This document shows, one piece after another, positions 1 through 7,064 of a stretch of DNA of 10,715 nucleotides; position 1 is the stretch's first letter, and every line of letters begins with the position of its first letter. Source of the DNA: an uncultured Clostridia bacterium. GTDB taxonomy: Bacteria > Bacillota > Clostridia > UBA1381 > UMGS1253. The stretch spans positions 1 to 10,715 of the forward strand of contig CAKSHP010000043.1 of the NCBI GenBank assembly GCA_934457145.1. Reading direction: 5' to 3'. The translations under genes and the position numbers were made by a program. The notes beneath the pieces are model-generated. The model did not search any database. It worked only from the letters and a program-made list of their open reading frames with translations, and was not told the origin of the DNA.

Positions 1-89
1 ATATAATTATGCATCTGCGGCGAAAATGAATGATCCACAGGATCGCCTATAATGGCTAAAATTTTTGTATGTCCGTCTACCTTTTGCAT
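1..89 (-). CDS. aroE: Shikimate dehydrogenase AroE, N-terminal fragment cut by the window edge
   Basis: The minus strand opens with ATG at 89-87 and stays open to base 1, giving 29 codons (MQKVDGHTKILAIIGDPVDH, then SFSPQMHNY). The pattern IGxPxxHSxSPxMHN is the shikimate-binding signature at the N-terminus of AroE, which reduces 3-dehydroshikimate to shikimate with NADPH in aromatic amino acid synthesis. The two Ser residues of HSFSP are the ones known in the family to contact the substrate carboxylate. A GAAGGG ribosome site lies at 105-100, 10 nt before the ATG. The start is 18 bp past the guaB stop, so the two genes are probably cotranscribed. The NADPH-binding domain and the C-terminus lie outside the window, so intactness cannot be judged. 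A quinate/shikimate dehydrogenase paralogue is the main alternative. Confidence 0.85.
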   Translation of the reverse strand, partial: MQKVDGHTKILAIIGDPVDHSFSPQMHNY

Positions 90-107
90 AAAACGTCTGC
101 CCTTCTT

Positions 108-1556
108 TTATTCATGCACCGTATAGTTAGGCGCTTCTTTTGTAATCTGAATATCGTGCGGATGGCTTTCTTTTAAGCCTGCGCCCGTAATCTTTATAAA
201 CTGGCCGTTTTGCTTCAAATCGGCAATCGTTTTTGTTCCGCAATATCCCATACCGGATCTTAAGCCGCCGAGCAGCTGAAAAACGGTATCTGACAAAGAA
301 CCTTTATACTCAACTCGTCCCTCAACTCCTTCAGGCACAAGCTTTTTTGCGTCCTGCTGGAAATAACGGTCTTTGCTGCCTTCGTTCATTGCGCCGATAG
401 AACCCATTCCGCGGTAAACCTTAAAACGTCTGCCCTGATAAAGTTCAAATTCTCCGGGGCTTTCCGTACATCCGGCAAACAAGCTTCCTATCATGATAAC
501 ATCCGCTCCGGCAGCAATCGCCTTTGTAAGGTCACCGGAATATTTTATACCGCCGTCTGCGATAAGAGGAATGTTTTTCTTTTTTGCAATTTCCGAAGCG
601 TTCATAATAGCCGTAACCTGAGGCACACCTATACCTGCAACCACGCGTGTCGTACAAATCGAACCCGGACCTATTCCGACCTTAACCGCGTCTGCTCCCG
701 CTTCAATCAAATCCGCAGCCGCAGCAGCCGTTGCAATATTTCCCGCAATAACATCCAAATGCGGATAAGCTTCTTTAACTTTTTTAAGCGTTTTTATAAT
801 GTTTGCGCTGTGACCGTGCGCAGAATCAAGCACGACAACGTCAACATTTGCGCTTACCAATGCCTCCACACGATCTAAAACATCAGCTGTAACTCCTATT
901 GCCGCGCCGGCAAGCAATCTGCCATTTTCGTCTCTTGCAGAGTTTGGATATCTTACAGCCTTTTCAATATCCTTTATTGTGATAAGCCCTTTAAGATGCA
1001 TGTTTTTGTCAACAATCGGAAGCTTTTCAACCTTATATTTTCTTAGAATTTCCTGGGCCTGTTCCAAGGTTGTGCCCTCGGGCGCCGTTATAAGATTTTC
1101 TCTTGTCATCGACATATAAATCGGTTTTGAAAAATCCGTTTCAAAACGAAGGTCGCGGTTTGTTATAATTCCGACAAGCTTTTTGTTCTCTGTTATCGGA
1201 ACACCTGAAATTTTATATTTTCCCATAAGCTCGTCCGCGTCTTTTAATGTATTGTTCGGAGAAAGACTAAACGGATTCACTATAACTCCGTTTTCGCTTC
1301 TTTTTACCTTGTCCACTTCGGTTTTCTGCTGTTCAATGGACATATTTTTATGTATAATTCCGATGCCGCCTTCTCTTGCCATTGCAATTGCCAGATTTGC
1401 TTCCGTAACGGTATCCATTGCCGCACTCACGAGCGGTATGTTAAGCTTAATCTTTTGCGTTATGTGAGTTTCAAGATTGATGTCTTTCGGAATTACCTCT
1501 GATTTCTGAGGAATTAAAAGCACGTCGTCAAAAGTGAGTCCTTCAATTATGTTCAT
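108..1556 (-). CDS. guaB: Inosine-5'-monophosphate dehydrogenase
   Basis: This enzyme oxidises IMP to XMP with NAD+, the rate-limiting step towards GMP, in the cytoplasm. The 482-residue protein is full length for a bacterial IMPDH. It starts with the TIM-barrel segment LTFDDVLLIP (residues 7-16) and carries an inserted tandem CBS (Bateman) module at about 95-200. The barrel then resumes with the NAD-site DSAHGHS (244-250), the catalytic loop GPGSICTTR with nucleophile Cys301, and the IMP phosphate-binding DGG (334-336), GSLF (357-360) and YRGMGS (381-386). The mobile flap has the Arg397-Tyr398 pair used in hydrolysis. All expected catalytic residues are present. The ATG at 1556 has GGAAG (1568-1564) 7 nt upstream. 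A candidate promoter sits just upstream, and aroE follows after 18 bp. There is no room for a purine riboswitch in the short leader. GMP reductase is unlikely because of the CBS insert and the Arg-Tyr flap. Confidence 0.98.
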   Translation of the reverse strand: MNIIEGLTFDDVLLIPQKSEVIPKDINLETHITQKIKLNIPLVSAAMDTVTEANLAIAMAREGGIGIIHKNMSIEQQKTEVDKVKRSENGVIVNPFSLSPNNTLKDADELMGKYKISGVPITENKKLVGIITNRDLRFETDFSKPIYMSMTRENLITAPEGTTLEQAQEILRKYKVEKLPIVDKNMHLKGLITIKDIEKAVRYPNSARDENGRLLAGAAIGVTADVLDRVEALVSANVDVVVLDSAHGHSANIIKTLKKVKEAYPHLDVIAGNIATAAAAADLIEAGADAVKVGIGPGSICTTRVVAGIGVPQVTAIMNASEIAKKKNIPLIADGGIKYSGDLTKAIAAGADVIMIGSLFAGCTESPGEFELYQGRRFKVYRGMGSIGAMNEGSKDRYFQQDAKKLVPEGVEGRVEYKGSLSDTVFQLLGGLRSGMGYCGTKTIADLKQNGQFIKITGAGLKESHPHDIQITKEAPNYTVHE

Positions 1557-1604
1557 ATCTAATCTTCCTTTCCTTTGTACTGATATGTTTTTGCTATTTT
1601 ATCT

Positions 1605-1633
1605 ATTGTATCACATTACAGCATACTTTTCAA
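1605..1633 (-). promoter_or_regulatory. Candidate sigma-70 promoter for guaB
   Basis: On the minus strand TTGAAA (1633-1628) and TACAAT (1610-1605) are separated by 17 bp, and a TG pair one base before the -10 gives an extended -10. The -35 box lies inside the last codons of dusB and the -10 just past its stop. Transcription would start near 1598, leaving a leader of about 40 nt before guaB. The match is by eye only. Confidence 0.55.
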
Positions 1634-2569
1634 GATTTTTTTCACTTCATCGGCATTTTTAGCATTATTCACATTTTTTCTTGCAGAAGATGAATTTTTT
1701 TCTCCTTTTAAGTACCATGCTGCGTGTTTTCTTGCTTCACACACGGCAATATGCTCCCCCTTGTTTTTAATCATTTGGTCAAACTGCCAGAGAAATGTTT
1801 CAATCTTTTCTTCAAGCGTCGGAAAAAAACGAACCTCTCCGTATGTCAAAAGCTCGTTTATCTGTTTAAAAATAAACGGATTTCCCATAGCGCCCCTTGC
1901 AACCATCACAGCGCTGCACCCCGTTTTTTCTTTCATATAAACAGCGTCTTTCGCCGAAAATATATCGCCGTTTCCTATAACCGGAATTTTTAGCGCGCGA
2001 ACAACTTTTTTTATAATATCAAGGTCTGCTTTTCCTGTGTACATCTGCTCTCTTGTTCTTCCATGCACGGTTACCGCATCCGCACCGCCTGCCTGCGCCG
2101 CCAAAGCTGCCTCAACTGCATTCACGCTTTTTTCGTCCCAGCCTTTTCTTATTTTCACGCTAACCGGGACACCGGCGTTTTCTTTAACTTTTTTAACGAT
2201 TTCATATATCTTTTCGGTGTCTTTCATAAGCGCGCTGCCTTCGCCGTTTCCCACAACCTTAGGCACAGGACACCCCATATTTATATCAATCATGCATGCA
2301 CCGCCGGAAAGCGCCTTTTGCGCAGTCTTTGCCATTATATCGGCGTCCGAGCCGAATATCTGCACGGCAAGCGGTTTTTCAATTTCGCTCATTTCAAGCA
2401 TTTTAAACGTTTTTTTGTCGCCGTATAAAAGAGCCTTTGAGCTTATCATTTCGGTATATGCAAGTCCGCATCCAAACTTTTTGCAAACGCTGCGAAACGC
2501 CGAATCGCTCACACCTGCCATAGGCGCTAAAAACACTTCGTTTTCAAATTCAAGATTTCCTATTTTCAC
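1616..2569 (-). CDS. dusB: tRNA-dihydrouridine synthase, DusB-type
   Basis: This FMN enzyme reduces uridines in the D-loop of tRNA to dihydrouridine using NADPH. The 317 residues match the family length. The FMN-binding start APMAGVSD is at 15-22. The catalytic loop DINMGCPVPKV holds the proton-donating Cys100. Further FMN contacts are VKIRKGW (Lys139), VHGRTREQMY (His169), GNGDI (199-203) and ARGAMGNP (224-231). The C-terminal helical tRNA-binding domain runs from about 245 to the end. The start is GTG at 2569-2567 with only a weak GTGAG-like ribosome site. An in-frame stop lies ten codons upstream with no better start between, and residue 1 fits the usual N-terminus. The gene follows the lysA terminator by about 40 bp with no clear promoter, so it may depend on read-through. 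Assignment to the DusB subgroup, rather than another Dus, rests on the motif spelling and length. Confidence 0.93.
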   Translation of the reverse strand: MKIGNLEFENEVFLAPMAGVSDSAFRSVCKKFGCGLAYTEMISSKALLYGDKKTFKMLEMSEIEKPLAVQIFGSDADIMAKTAQKALSGGACMIDINMGCPVPKVVGNGEGSALMKDTEKIYEIVKKVKENAGVPVSVKIRKGWDEKSVNAVEAALAAQAGGADAVTVHGRTREQMYTGKADLDIIKKVVRALKIPVIGNGDIFSAKDAVYMKEKTGCSAVMVARGAMGNPFIFKQINELLTYGEVRFFPTLEEKIETFLWQFDQMIKNKGEHIAVCEARKHAAWYLKGEKNSSSARKNVNNAKNADEVKKILKSML

Positions 2570-2611
2570 AAACTCACTACTCAGCCTTTCGTTTCACTTT
2601 CTCTTAAAAAC

Positions 2612-2640
2612 AAGGAAAGCCGCCCTTTGCAGCTTTCCTT
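2612..2640 (-). terminator. Intrinsic terminator after lysA
   Basis: AAGGAAAGC and GCTTTCCTT form a perfect 9-bp stem around an 11-nt loop, starting 6 bp past the lysA stop. On the minus strand it is followed by GTTTTT. An opposing TTGTTTTT on the plus strand makes it look bidirectional, though no plus-strand gene needs it. It lies between lysA and dusB and should limit read-through. Confidence 0.8.
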
Positions 2641-2646
2641 TTGTTT

Positions 2647-3948
2647 TTAATAAACATCATTTTTTATAATATCTTCATAAGTCTCTCTTTTTACCAGCAC
2701 TCTGTCTTTTCCGCCCGATACCATAACCACTGCCGGACGGCAAATGCGGTTATAGTTGCTTGCCATCGAATAATTATATGCCCCGGTTGCCAGAACAGCC
2801 AAAGTGTCGCCAACCTCAGCTTTTGCAATCGGCATATTTTCTCCTATTAAATCCCCCGACTCGCAGCATTTTCCCGCAATTGTAACAATATCATCGGCAG
2901 GATTGCCAGCCTTATTTGCCACAACTGCGCTGTATTTTGACTGATAAAGAATATATCTCGGGTTATCGCCCATACCGCCGTCAACCGAAACATATTTTCT
3001 TATTCCTTCAATCTCTTTAATTCCGCCTATTGTATAAAGCGTTATTCCCGCTGCGCCGACAAGCGATCTTCCCGGCTCCATAACAATCTTCGGCACCGCT
3101 ATATTATTTTTTTCGGCGCTTTTTTTAACAGCCTCGCTCACAGCCTCGATATACTTGTCATATTCTATAGGATCGTCCGACTGAACATATTTTATTCCAA
3201 AGCCGCCGCCGAGGTTTAAAACGCTCATTTCAATGCCGAACTCTTTTTTTACTTTTCCCATAAAATCTATCATAACCTGTGCAGCCTCAACAAACGGCAA
3301 AACGTCAAAAATCTGCGAGCCTATATGACAATGAATTCCGACAATATTTAAATTTTTATACTCTAAAGCCTCTTTTATAATCTGTATTGCCTCGCCGTTT
3401 TCAAGCGCAACGCCGAATTTCGAATCAATCTGACCGGTTCTTATAAAGTCATGAGTATGTGCGTCAATTCCGGGTTTTATGCGAAACATTATATCCGCGC
3501 GTTTTGAAAGCTTTACGCATATTTTTTCAAGCATCTCAAGCTCATATTTATTATCAACAACTATCGTTCCGACATTGTTTTTTACTGCCATTTCAAGTTC
3601 ATCATATGTTTTGTTGTTTCCATGAAAATATATTTTCGAGCTGTCAAATCCTGCTTTAAGCGCACTGTATAGCTCGCCGCCCGAAACAACGTCCACGCCA
3701 AGCCCCTCTTCGGATGCGATTTTATATATTCCGACGCACGAAAAAGCCTTTGAAGCATAAAGCACAAGCCCGTTTCCGTCGTAGTATTTATCTATTGCGT
3801 TTTTATATACACGGCAATTTTTTCTTATTAAATCCTCATCCATAACATAGAGCGGCGTTTTGTATTTCTCTGCAAGATAAACAGTATCGACCGAGCCGAT
3901 CGTTAAATGGTTTTTATCGTTTACACCAAGGTTATCGGTTAAAAACAT
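2647..3948 (-). CDS. lysA: Diaminopimelate decarboxylase
   Basis: LysA is a PLP enzyme that decarboxylates meso-diaminopimelate to L-lysine, the last step of lysine synthesis, in the cytoplasm. With the start at 3948 the protein has 433 residues, near the usual length. It shows the fold-III alanine racemase-like barrel followed by a beta-barrel domain. Visible motifs are YASKAF with the PLP-binding Lys67, HCHIGSQ (206-212), the phosphate-binding GGGFG (247-251), EPGRS (291-295), the dimer-partner active-site loop CCESGD (Cys362, Glu363) and GAYNYSM (389-395). A GTG at 3972 would add eight residues but would place the AAGGAGG ribosome site inside the gene, so the ATG at 3948 is preferred. The gene has its own consensus promoter and a terminator, so it is probably monocistronic or leaks into dusB. 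Lysine/ornithine decarboxylases share the fold, but CCESGD and EPGRS favour LysA. Confidence 0.97.
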   Translation of the reverse strand: MFLTDNLGVNDKNHLTIGSVDTVYLAEKYKTPLYVMDEDLIRKNCRVYKNAIDKYYDGNGLVLYASKAFSCVGIYKIASEEGLGVDVVSGGELYSALKAGFDSSKIYFHGNNKTYDELEMAVKNNVGTIVVDNKYELEMLEKICVKLSKRADIMFRIKPGIDAHTHDFIRTGQIDSKFGVALENGEAIQIIKEALEYKNLNIVGIHCHIGSQIFDVLPFVEAAQVMIDFMGKVKKEFGIEMSVLNLGGGFGIKYVQSDDPIEYDKYIEAVSEAVKKSAEKNNIAVPKIVMEPGRSLVGAAGITLYTIGGIKEIEGIRKYVSVDGGMGDNPRYILYQSKYSAVVANKAGNPADDIVTIAGKCCESGDLIGENMPIAKAEVGDTLAVLATGAYNYSMASNYNRICRPAVVMVSGGKDRVLVKRETYEDIIKNDVY

Positions 3949-3956
3949 AGCTTTTG

Positions 3957-3963
3957 CCTCCTT
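3957..3963 (-). promoter_or_regulatory. Ribosome binding site that fixes the lysA start
   Basis: AAGGAGG is read on the minus strand 8 nt before the ATG at 3948. It lies inside the frame that a start at the upstream GTG (3972) would translate, so it argues for the downstream ATG. Confidence 0.85.
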
Positions 3964-4004
3964 ATACACCAAGAGCTGAAAAACAGTCTTTCATTTCATG
4001 TATA

Positions 4005-4034
4005 ATTATAGCACAAACCAAATTACCATGTCAA
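4005..4034 (-). promoter_or_regulatory. Near-perfect sigma-70 promoter for lysA
   Basis: On the minus strand an exact TTGACA (4034-4029) and an exact TATAAT (4010-4005) are separated by 18 bp, and TGC directly before the -10 makes it an extended -10. Transcription should start near 3998, giving a leader of about 50 nt. That is too short for a lysine riboswitch or a T-box, so no leader control is visible for this gene. Confidence 0.85.
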
Positions 4035-4078
4035 ACAAAAAGCCCTTCTAAAGCAAAAAACATAAACTTTTTAAACAT

Positions 4079-4099
4079 GCACAAAATAAATTTTTATGC
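4079..4099 (-). terminator. Weak hairpin after the D-Ala-D-Ala carboxypeptidase gene
   Basis: GCATAAAA and TTTTGTGC pair over 8 bp, with one G-U wobble, around a 5-nt loop, starting 8 nt past the stop. It is AT-rich and has no U-tract directly after it, so it is a poor terminator. It is the only candidate found before the lysA promoter, and transcription may run on into lysA. Confidence 0.2.
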
Positions 4100-4106
4100 T
4101 ACTTAA

Positions 4107-5297
4107 TTAAAAACACACCCATTTTCTCAATAATTTACTAACCATTGCATAATAAGTGAGTTTTTTTACCCCGCCCACCGCAACTATAGACACATCGCCT
4201 ATCAGGCTGTCGCCTTTATAAATTTTTATTTTTCCGATTTCGTCTCCGTCATTTACAGGCGCATTTATATTTTCATTAAAAACATTTTCGCATCTTATAT
4301 CTCCGTTTTCTCCTTTTCTCGTAAGCACACAAAAATTATCCTTTGCCGCAGCCGCAACACTGCTTTCAAGTCCTTTCACTACATCTGCTCTGCCCATATC
4401 CTCTCCGGCATTTACCGCTTTTGAAACACAGTAATTTGCAAAACCGTAATCTAAAAGCTTTTTTGCATCGGCAAACCTTTGCGCAGATGTCGGCGCCGCC
4501 ATAACAACGGCTATAAGCTGCATATCATTTCGCATTGCCGATGCCGAAATGCAATTTTTTGCAATAGAAGTCGAACCCGTTTTAAGACCGTTTGCCCCGT
4601 CATAAAAACGTATAAGTTTATTTGTGTTTGCAAGCGTAAATTTTCCGTCGCGCAAAGAATCCATCCATATCGTAGTGAACTCAAATATTCTTTTATGTCT
4701 TAACAGCTCCGCCGACATAACCGCAATATCTCTGGCAGTTGTGAGGTGTCCTTGCGTATCAAGTCCGTTCGGGTTTTTAAATGTTGTGTTTGTCATGCCG
4801 AGTTCCTGTGCGCGCTTGTTCATCATTTCAACAAAACCTTCCTCGCTTCCGGCAACAAATTCCGCCAGTGCTACAGCCGCGTCATTTCCCGAAGCTACCG
4901 CCACACCTTTCATCAAATTATAAACGCTCATCTGCTCGCCCGCGTCTAAAAATATAGTTGATCCGCCCATACTTTTCGCATTTTCGCTTCCCGTTACCAT
5001 ATCGTCAAAGCTTATTTTCCCCGAATCCACAGCCTCCATAACCAAAAGCATTGTCATAACCTTTGTAACGCTTGCCGGAGGCAATTGCTCGTCTGCATTT
5101 TTTTCAAAAAGCACCTTCCCGGTACTCTGTTCAATAAGAATTGCCGACGGTGCGCTAAGCTCCATTGCCGTCTTTTCCCCGTTTTCGCTTTTTTGTTCTT
5201 CCTTTTGGGCAAACACAGTCGCCGCGCTTGCAAATGCTATATTTGCAAACAGTATAACCGCAATTGCAATTGCAGCTTTTTTTATATCTTTAAACAT
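4107..5297 (-). CDS. D-alanyl-D-alanine carboxypeptidase, PBP5 type (DacA/DacF family)
   Basis: This serine peptidase (family S11) removes the terminal D-Ala from peptidoglycan pentapeptides outside the membrane, limiting cross-linking. From the ATG at 5297 the protein has 396 residues. Residues 1-30 form a signal peptide, with basic FKDIKK, a hydrophobic IAIAVILFANIAFA stretch and small residues near the cleavage site. The catalytic triad of motifs is complete: SxxK as Ser76-Val-Thr-Lys79, SxN as Ser136-Gly-Asn138, and KTG as Lys239-Thr-Gly241. A PBP5-like C-terminal beta domain follows at about 295-376. The last 20 residues, ending LLRKWVCF, look amphipathic and basic, as in the membrane anchors of this family. 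An ATG at 5309 is possible, but GGAGAGG sits well only for the ATG at 5297. Two unrelated ORFs flank it at distance, so it is probably its own unit. The exact paralogue (vegetative DacA or sporulation DacF/DacB) cannot be told from the sequence. Confidence 0.95.
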   Translation of the reverse strand: MFKDIKKAAIAIAVILFANIAFASAATVFAQKEEQKSENGEKTAMELSAPSAILIEQSTGKVLFEKNADEQLPPASVTKVMTMLLVMEAVDSGKISFDDMVTGSENAKSMGGSTIFLDAGEQMSVYNLMKGVAVASGNDAAVALAEFVAGSEEGFVEMMNKRAQELGMTNTTFKNPNGLDTQGHLTTARDIAVMSAELLRHKRIFEFTTIWMDSLRDGKFTLANTNKLIRFYDGANGLKTGSTSIAKNCISASAMRNDMQLIAVVMAAPTSAQRFADAKKLLDYGFANYCVSKAVNAGEDMGRADVVKGLESSVAAAAKDNFCVLTRKGENGDIRCENVFNENINAPVNDGDEIGKIKIYKGDSLIGDVSIVAVGGVKKLTYYAMVSKLLRKWVCF

Positions 5298-5303
5298 AAC
5301 CCT

Positions 5304-5307
5304 CTCC
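5304..5307 (-). promoter_or_regulatory. Ribosome binding site that fixes the carboxypeptidase start
   Basis: GGAG on the minus strand, continued as GGAGAGGG, ends 6 nt before the ATG at 5297. The alternative ATG at 5309 overlaps this site and has only GGCGGA touching it, which is too close to serve as its ribosome site. Confidence 0.7.
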
Positions 5308-5309
5308 AT

Positions 5310-5496
5310 TCCGCCGCACTAAGCGGCTGTTTTATTACGTTGGAAATTGTCAAAAACAATTACCCGCATGCAAAAAAGCATGCCAAAGTCCAAAAGGCAG
5401 AAACATTAAAGACTTTTTTCGCTTTTTTACAAAAATACTCAATAAAAGTTATGCTTAAATTTTAACTTTTATGCTTACAGTCATAAAACATCTGAA
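5310..5496. other. Non-coding gap upstream of the carboxypeptidase gene, with short repeats
   Basis: No gene is supported here. Reading towards the gene, a 10-bp inverted repeat ATAAAAGTTA / TAACTTTTAT occupies 5442-5451 and 5463-5472, and the octamer TATGCTTA is repeated in direct orientation 20 bp apart (5450 and 5470). GCATGC-A6-GCATGC lies at 5366-5383. AATTGT / ACAATT lies at 5345-5350 and 5356-5361, and a 5-bp GC stem at 5313-5327 lies just before the ribosome site. The best promoter guess is TTGCAT (5373-5368), 16 bp, GACAAT (5351-5346) on the minus strand, which is weak. An exact TTGACA at 5353-5348 has no -10 box at a workable distance. Confidence 0.5.
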
Positions 5497-5544
5497 CATA
5501 AAAAAACGCAGCAAGCCTTAAAATGCTCACTGCGTTTTTTTATG
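5497..5544 (-). terminator. Strong bidirectional-type terminator closing the OAD operon
   Basis: A perfect 15-bp stem (5497-5511 with 5530-5544) encloses an 18-nt loop. Its GC-rich core GCAG/CTGC is flanked by seven A and seven T, so both orientations end in a U-tract. It begins 6 bp after the oadA stop and separates the decarboxylase operon from the carboxypeptidase gene. Confidence 0.9.
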
Positions 5545-5550
5545 TGATAA

Positions 5551-6951
5551 TTATTTTAAATAATCCGGTGAATCCATATCAATGTATTCAACATCGATCT
5601 TATTTCTCATTGCCTTTCTGTGCTCAAAGAATTTTGTAGCAACTTTATCAAAAAGCGCATATGAAAGAAGATCCTCTTCCTGTTCCATATAAGGAGCAGC
5701 TTCTTTTCTGAGCTTATCAAGCTCAGGTTTTAATTTATCTGCCGGACGGCAGGTAATGCGGGGTTCGTCGCCGATAATCTTTTTAACGATATCATCTGCA
5801 ATCGGAACCGGTGTCTGACCGTATTCGCCGCGTACAATACCTTTTGTTTCTTTCGTTATCATCTTATATCTCTCGCCGGAAATAACGTTAAACACAGCCT
5901 GAGAACCAACAATCTGACTCGACGGTGTAACAAGCGGCGGATAACCTAAGTCTTTACGAACGCGCGGAACCTCCTGTAACACTTCCATAAGCATGTCTTC
6001 TTTTCCTGCCTGTTTAAGCTGAGAAACAAGGTTTGAAAGCATACCGCCGGGAACCTGATACAAAAGCGTGTTAACGTCAACGCCCATTACCTTCGGGTTC
6101 ATAAGTCCGCTCTTTAAATACTCTTCGCGAAGCGGTCTGAAATAGTCTGCAATCTCTGTTAAAAGCTTCAAATCATAGCCCGTGTCATAAGGTGTGCCCT
6201 GGAACGCTGCAACCATTGACTCTGTTGCCGGCTGAGACGTACCCATAGCCAAAGGCGACATCGCACAGTCAATAACGTCCACTCCTGCCTCAACAGCTTT
6301 CATATAAGTCATCGAAGCAACGCCCGATGTATAGTGAGTGTGAAGCTGTATCGGTATTTTAACGGTTTCTTTTATTGCCTTAACCAAATCATATGCAACA
6401 TTCGGCAAAAGCAATCCTGCCATATCCTTTATGCAAATTGAATTTGCGCCCATTTCTTCAAGCTGTTTTGCAAGCTTTGCAAAAGATTCAATATTATGAA
6501 CAGGGCTTATAGTGTAGCAAAGAGTTGCCTGAACATGAGCCTTTGCTTTGTTTGCTGCGTCAATTGAAGACTTTAAGTTTCGAACGTCGTTTAAAGCGTC
6601 GAAAATACGGATAATATCTATACCGTTGTCAACAGATTTTTTAACAAAATATTCAACAACATCATCGGCATAGTGTCTGTAACCTAAAATGTTCTGACCG
6701 CGGAACAGCATCTGAAGCGGAGTTTTCTTAGCTTTAGCCTTTATTTTTCTGAGTCTCTCCCACGGATCTTCGTTCAAAAATCTAAGGCATGCATCAAACG
6801 TTGCACCGCCCCAAGCCTCAAGCGAATGATAACCCACGCTGTCGAGCTTTTCAACAATCGGAAGCATTTGTTCTGTTGTCATACGAGTCGCAATCAAACT
6901 CTGATGTGCGTCTCTTAATATTGTTTCTGTAATCTCTACAGGTTTAGCCAT
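5551..6951 (-). CDS. oadA: Oxaloacetate decarboxylase alpha subunit (carboxyltransferase), biotin domain absent
   Basis: This subunit transfers the carboxyl group of an alpha-keto acid, most likely oxaloacetate, to biotin on a carrier protein, leaving pyruvate. The 466 residues cover the HMGL-like TIM barrel and the PYC/OADA conserved C-terminal domain, as in transcarboxylase 5S or PycB. Visible residues are ETILRDAHQSLIATRM with metal-binding Asp14, LFRGQN (82-87), the carboxylated-lysine motif CIKDMAG (Lys175), metal-binding HTH (His204, His206), and PGGM (301-304). Klebsiella-type OadA is near 600 residues with a C-terminal biotinyl domain. Here it ends at SPDYLK and the carrier is a separate gene two positions upstream. 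The start is ATG at 6951 with a weak GGGA 5 nt before it, directly behind a structured 113-bp gap. It could also serve a pyruvate carboxylase if a separate biotin carboxylase exists elsewhere, but its operon with oadB and oadG favours the Na+ pump. Confidence 0.95.
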   Translation of the reverse strand: MAKPVEITETILRDAHQSLIATRMTTEQMLPIVEKLDSVGYHSLEAWGGATFDACLRFLNEDPWERLRKIKAKAKKTPLQMLFRGQNILGYRHYADDVVEYFVKKSVDNGIDIIRIFDALNDVRNLKSSIDAANKAKAHVQATLCYTISPVHNIESFAKLAKQLEEMGANSICIKDMAGLLLPNVAYDLVKAIKETVKIPIQLHTHYTSGVASMTYMKAVEAGVDVIDCAMSPLAMGTSQPATESMVAAFQGTPYDTGYDLKLLTEIADYFRPLREEYLKSGLMNPKVMGVDVNTLLYQVPGGMLSNLVSQLKQAGKEDMLMEVLQEVPRVRKDLGYPPLVTPSSQIVGSQAVFNVISGERYKMITKETKGIVRGEYGQTPVPIADDIVKKIIGDEPRITCRPADKLKPELDKLRKEAAPYMEQEEDLLSYALFDKVATKFFEHRKAMRNKIDVEYIDMDSPDYLK

Positions 6952-6968
6952 ATTAATCCCATAGCCTT

Positions 6969-7030
6969 TCTGCCCGCAAATTATATTAAAATTTCAAACG
7001 CTGTTTACCGCGGGCAGATAAAAAGCGTTT
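6969..7030 (-). promoter_or_regulatory. Possible H-type pseudoknot in the oadB-oadA leader
   Basis: In the minus-strand transcript, AAACGCT (7030-7024) can pair with AGCGTTT (7002-6996), and TCTGCCCGC (7018-7010) with GCGGGCAGA (6977-6969). The two stems of 7 and 9 bp interleave as in a pseudoknot, with connecting segments of 5, 7 and 18 nt. A small competing hairpin AAAC-GCT-GTTT also uses 6996-7006. The 3' strand ends 17 nt before the oadA ATG and touches AAAGG, so it could affect ribosome access or transcript processing. No proof of folding is possible from one sequence. Confidence 0.4.
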
Positions 7031-7064
7031 CTTTTATTCTTTAACTTTTGCCCTTTATGTAAGC

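Noticed and set aside
2037..2669. Long plus-strand open frame (210 codons) opposite dusB
   Set aside because: It is antisense to a gene with complete catalytic motifs, has no ribosome site or recognisable domain, and its composition is what the opposite strand of dusB gives.
5348..5353. Exact TTGACA on the minus strand upstream of the carboxypeptidase gene
   Set aside because: No -10-like hexamer lies 15-19 bp downstream; the nearest AT-rich stretch is only 10-13 bp away. It is also part of a small inverted repeat.
6980..6985. TATAAT on the minus strand before oadA as an internal promoter
   Set aside because: The -35 position reads GTAAAC, there is no TG extension, and the hexamer sits in the AT-rich segment of the possible pseudoknot.
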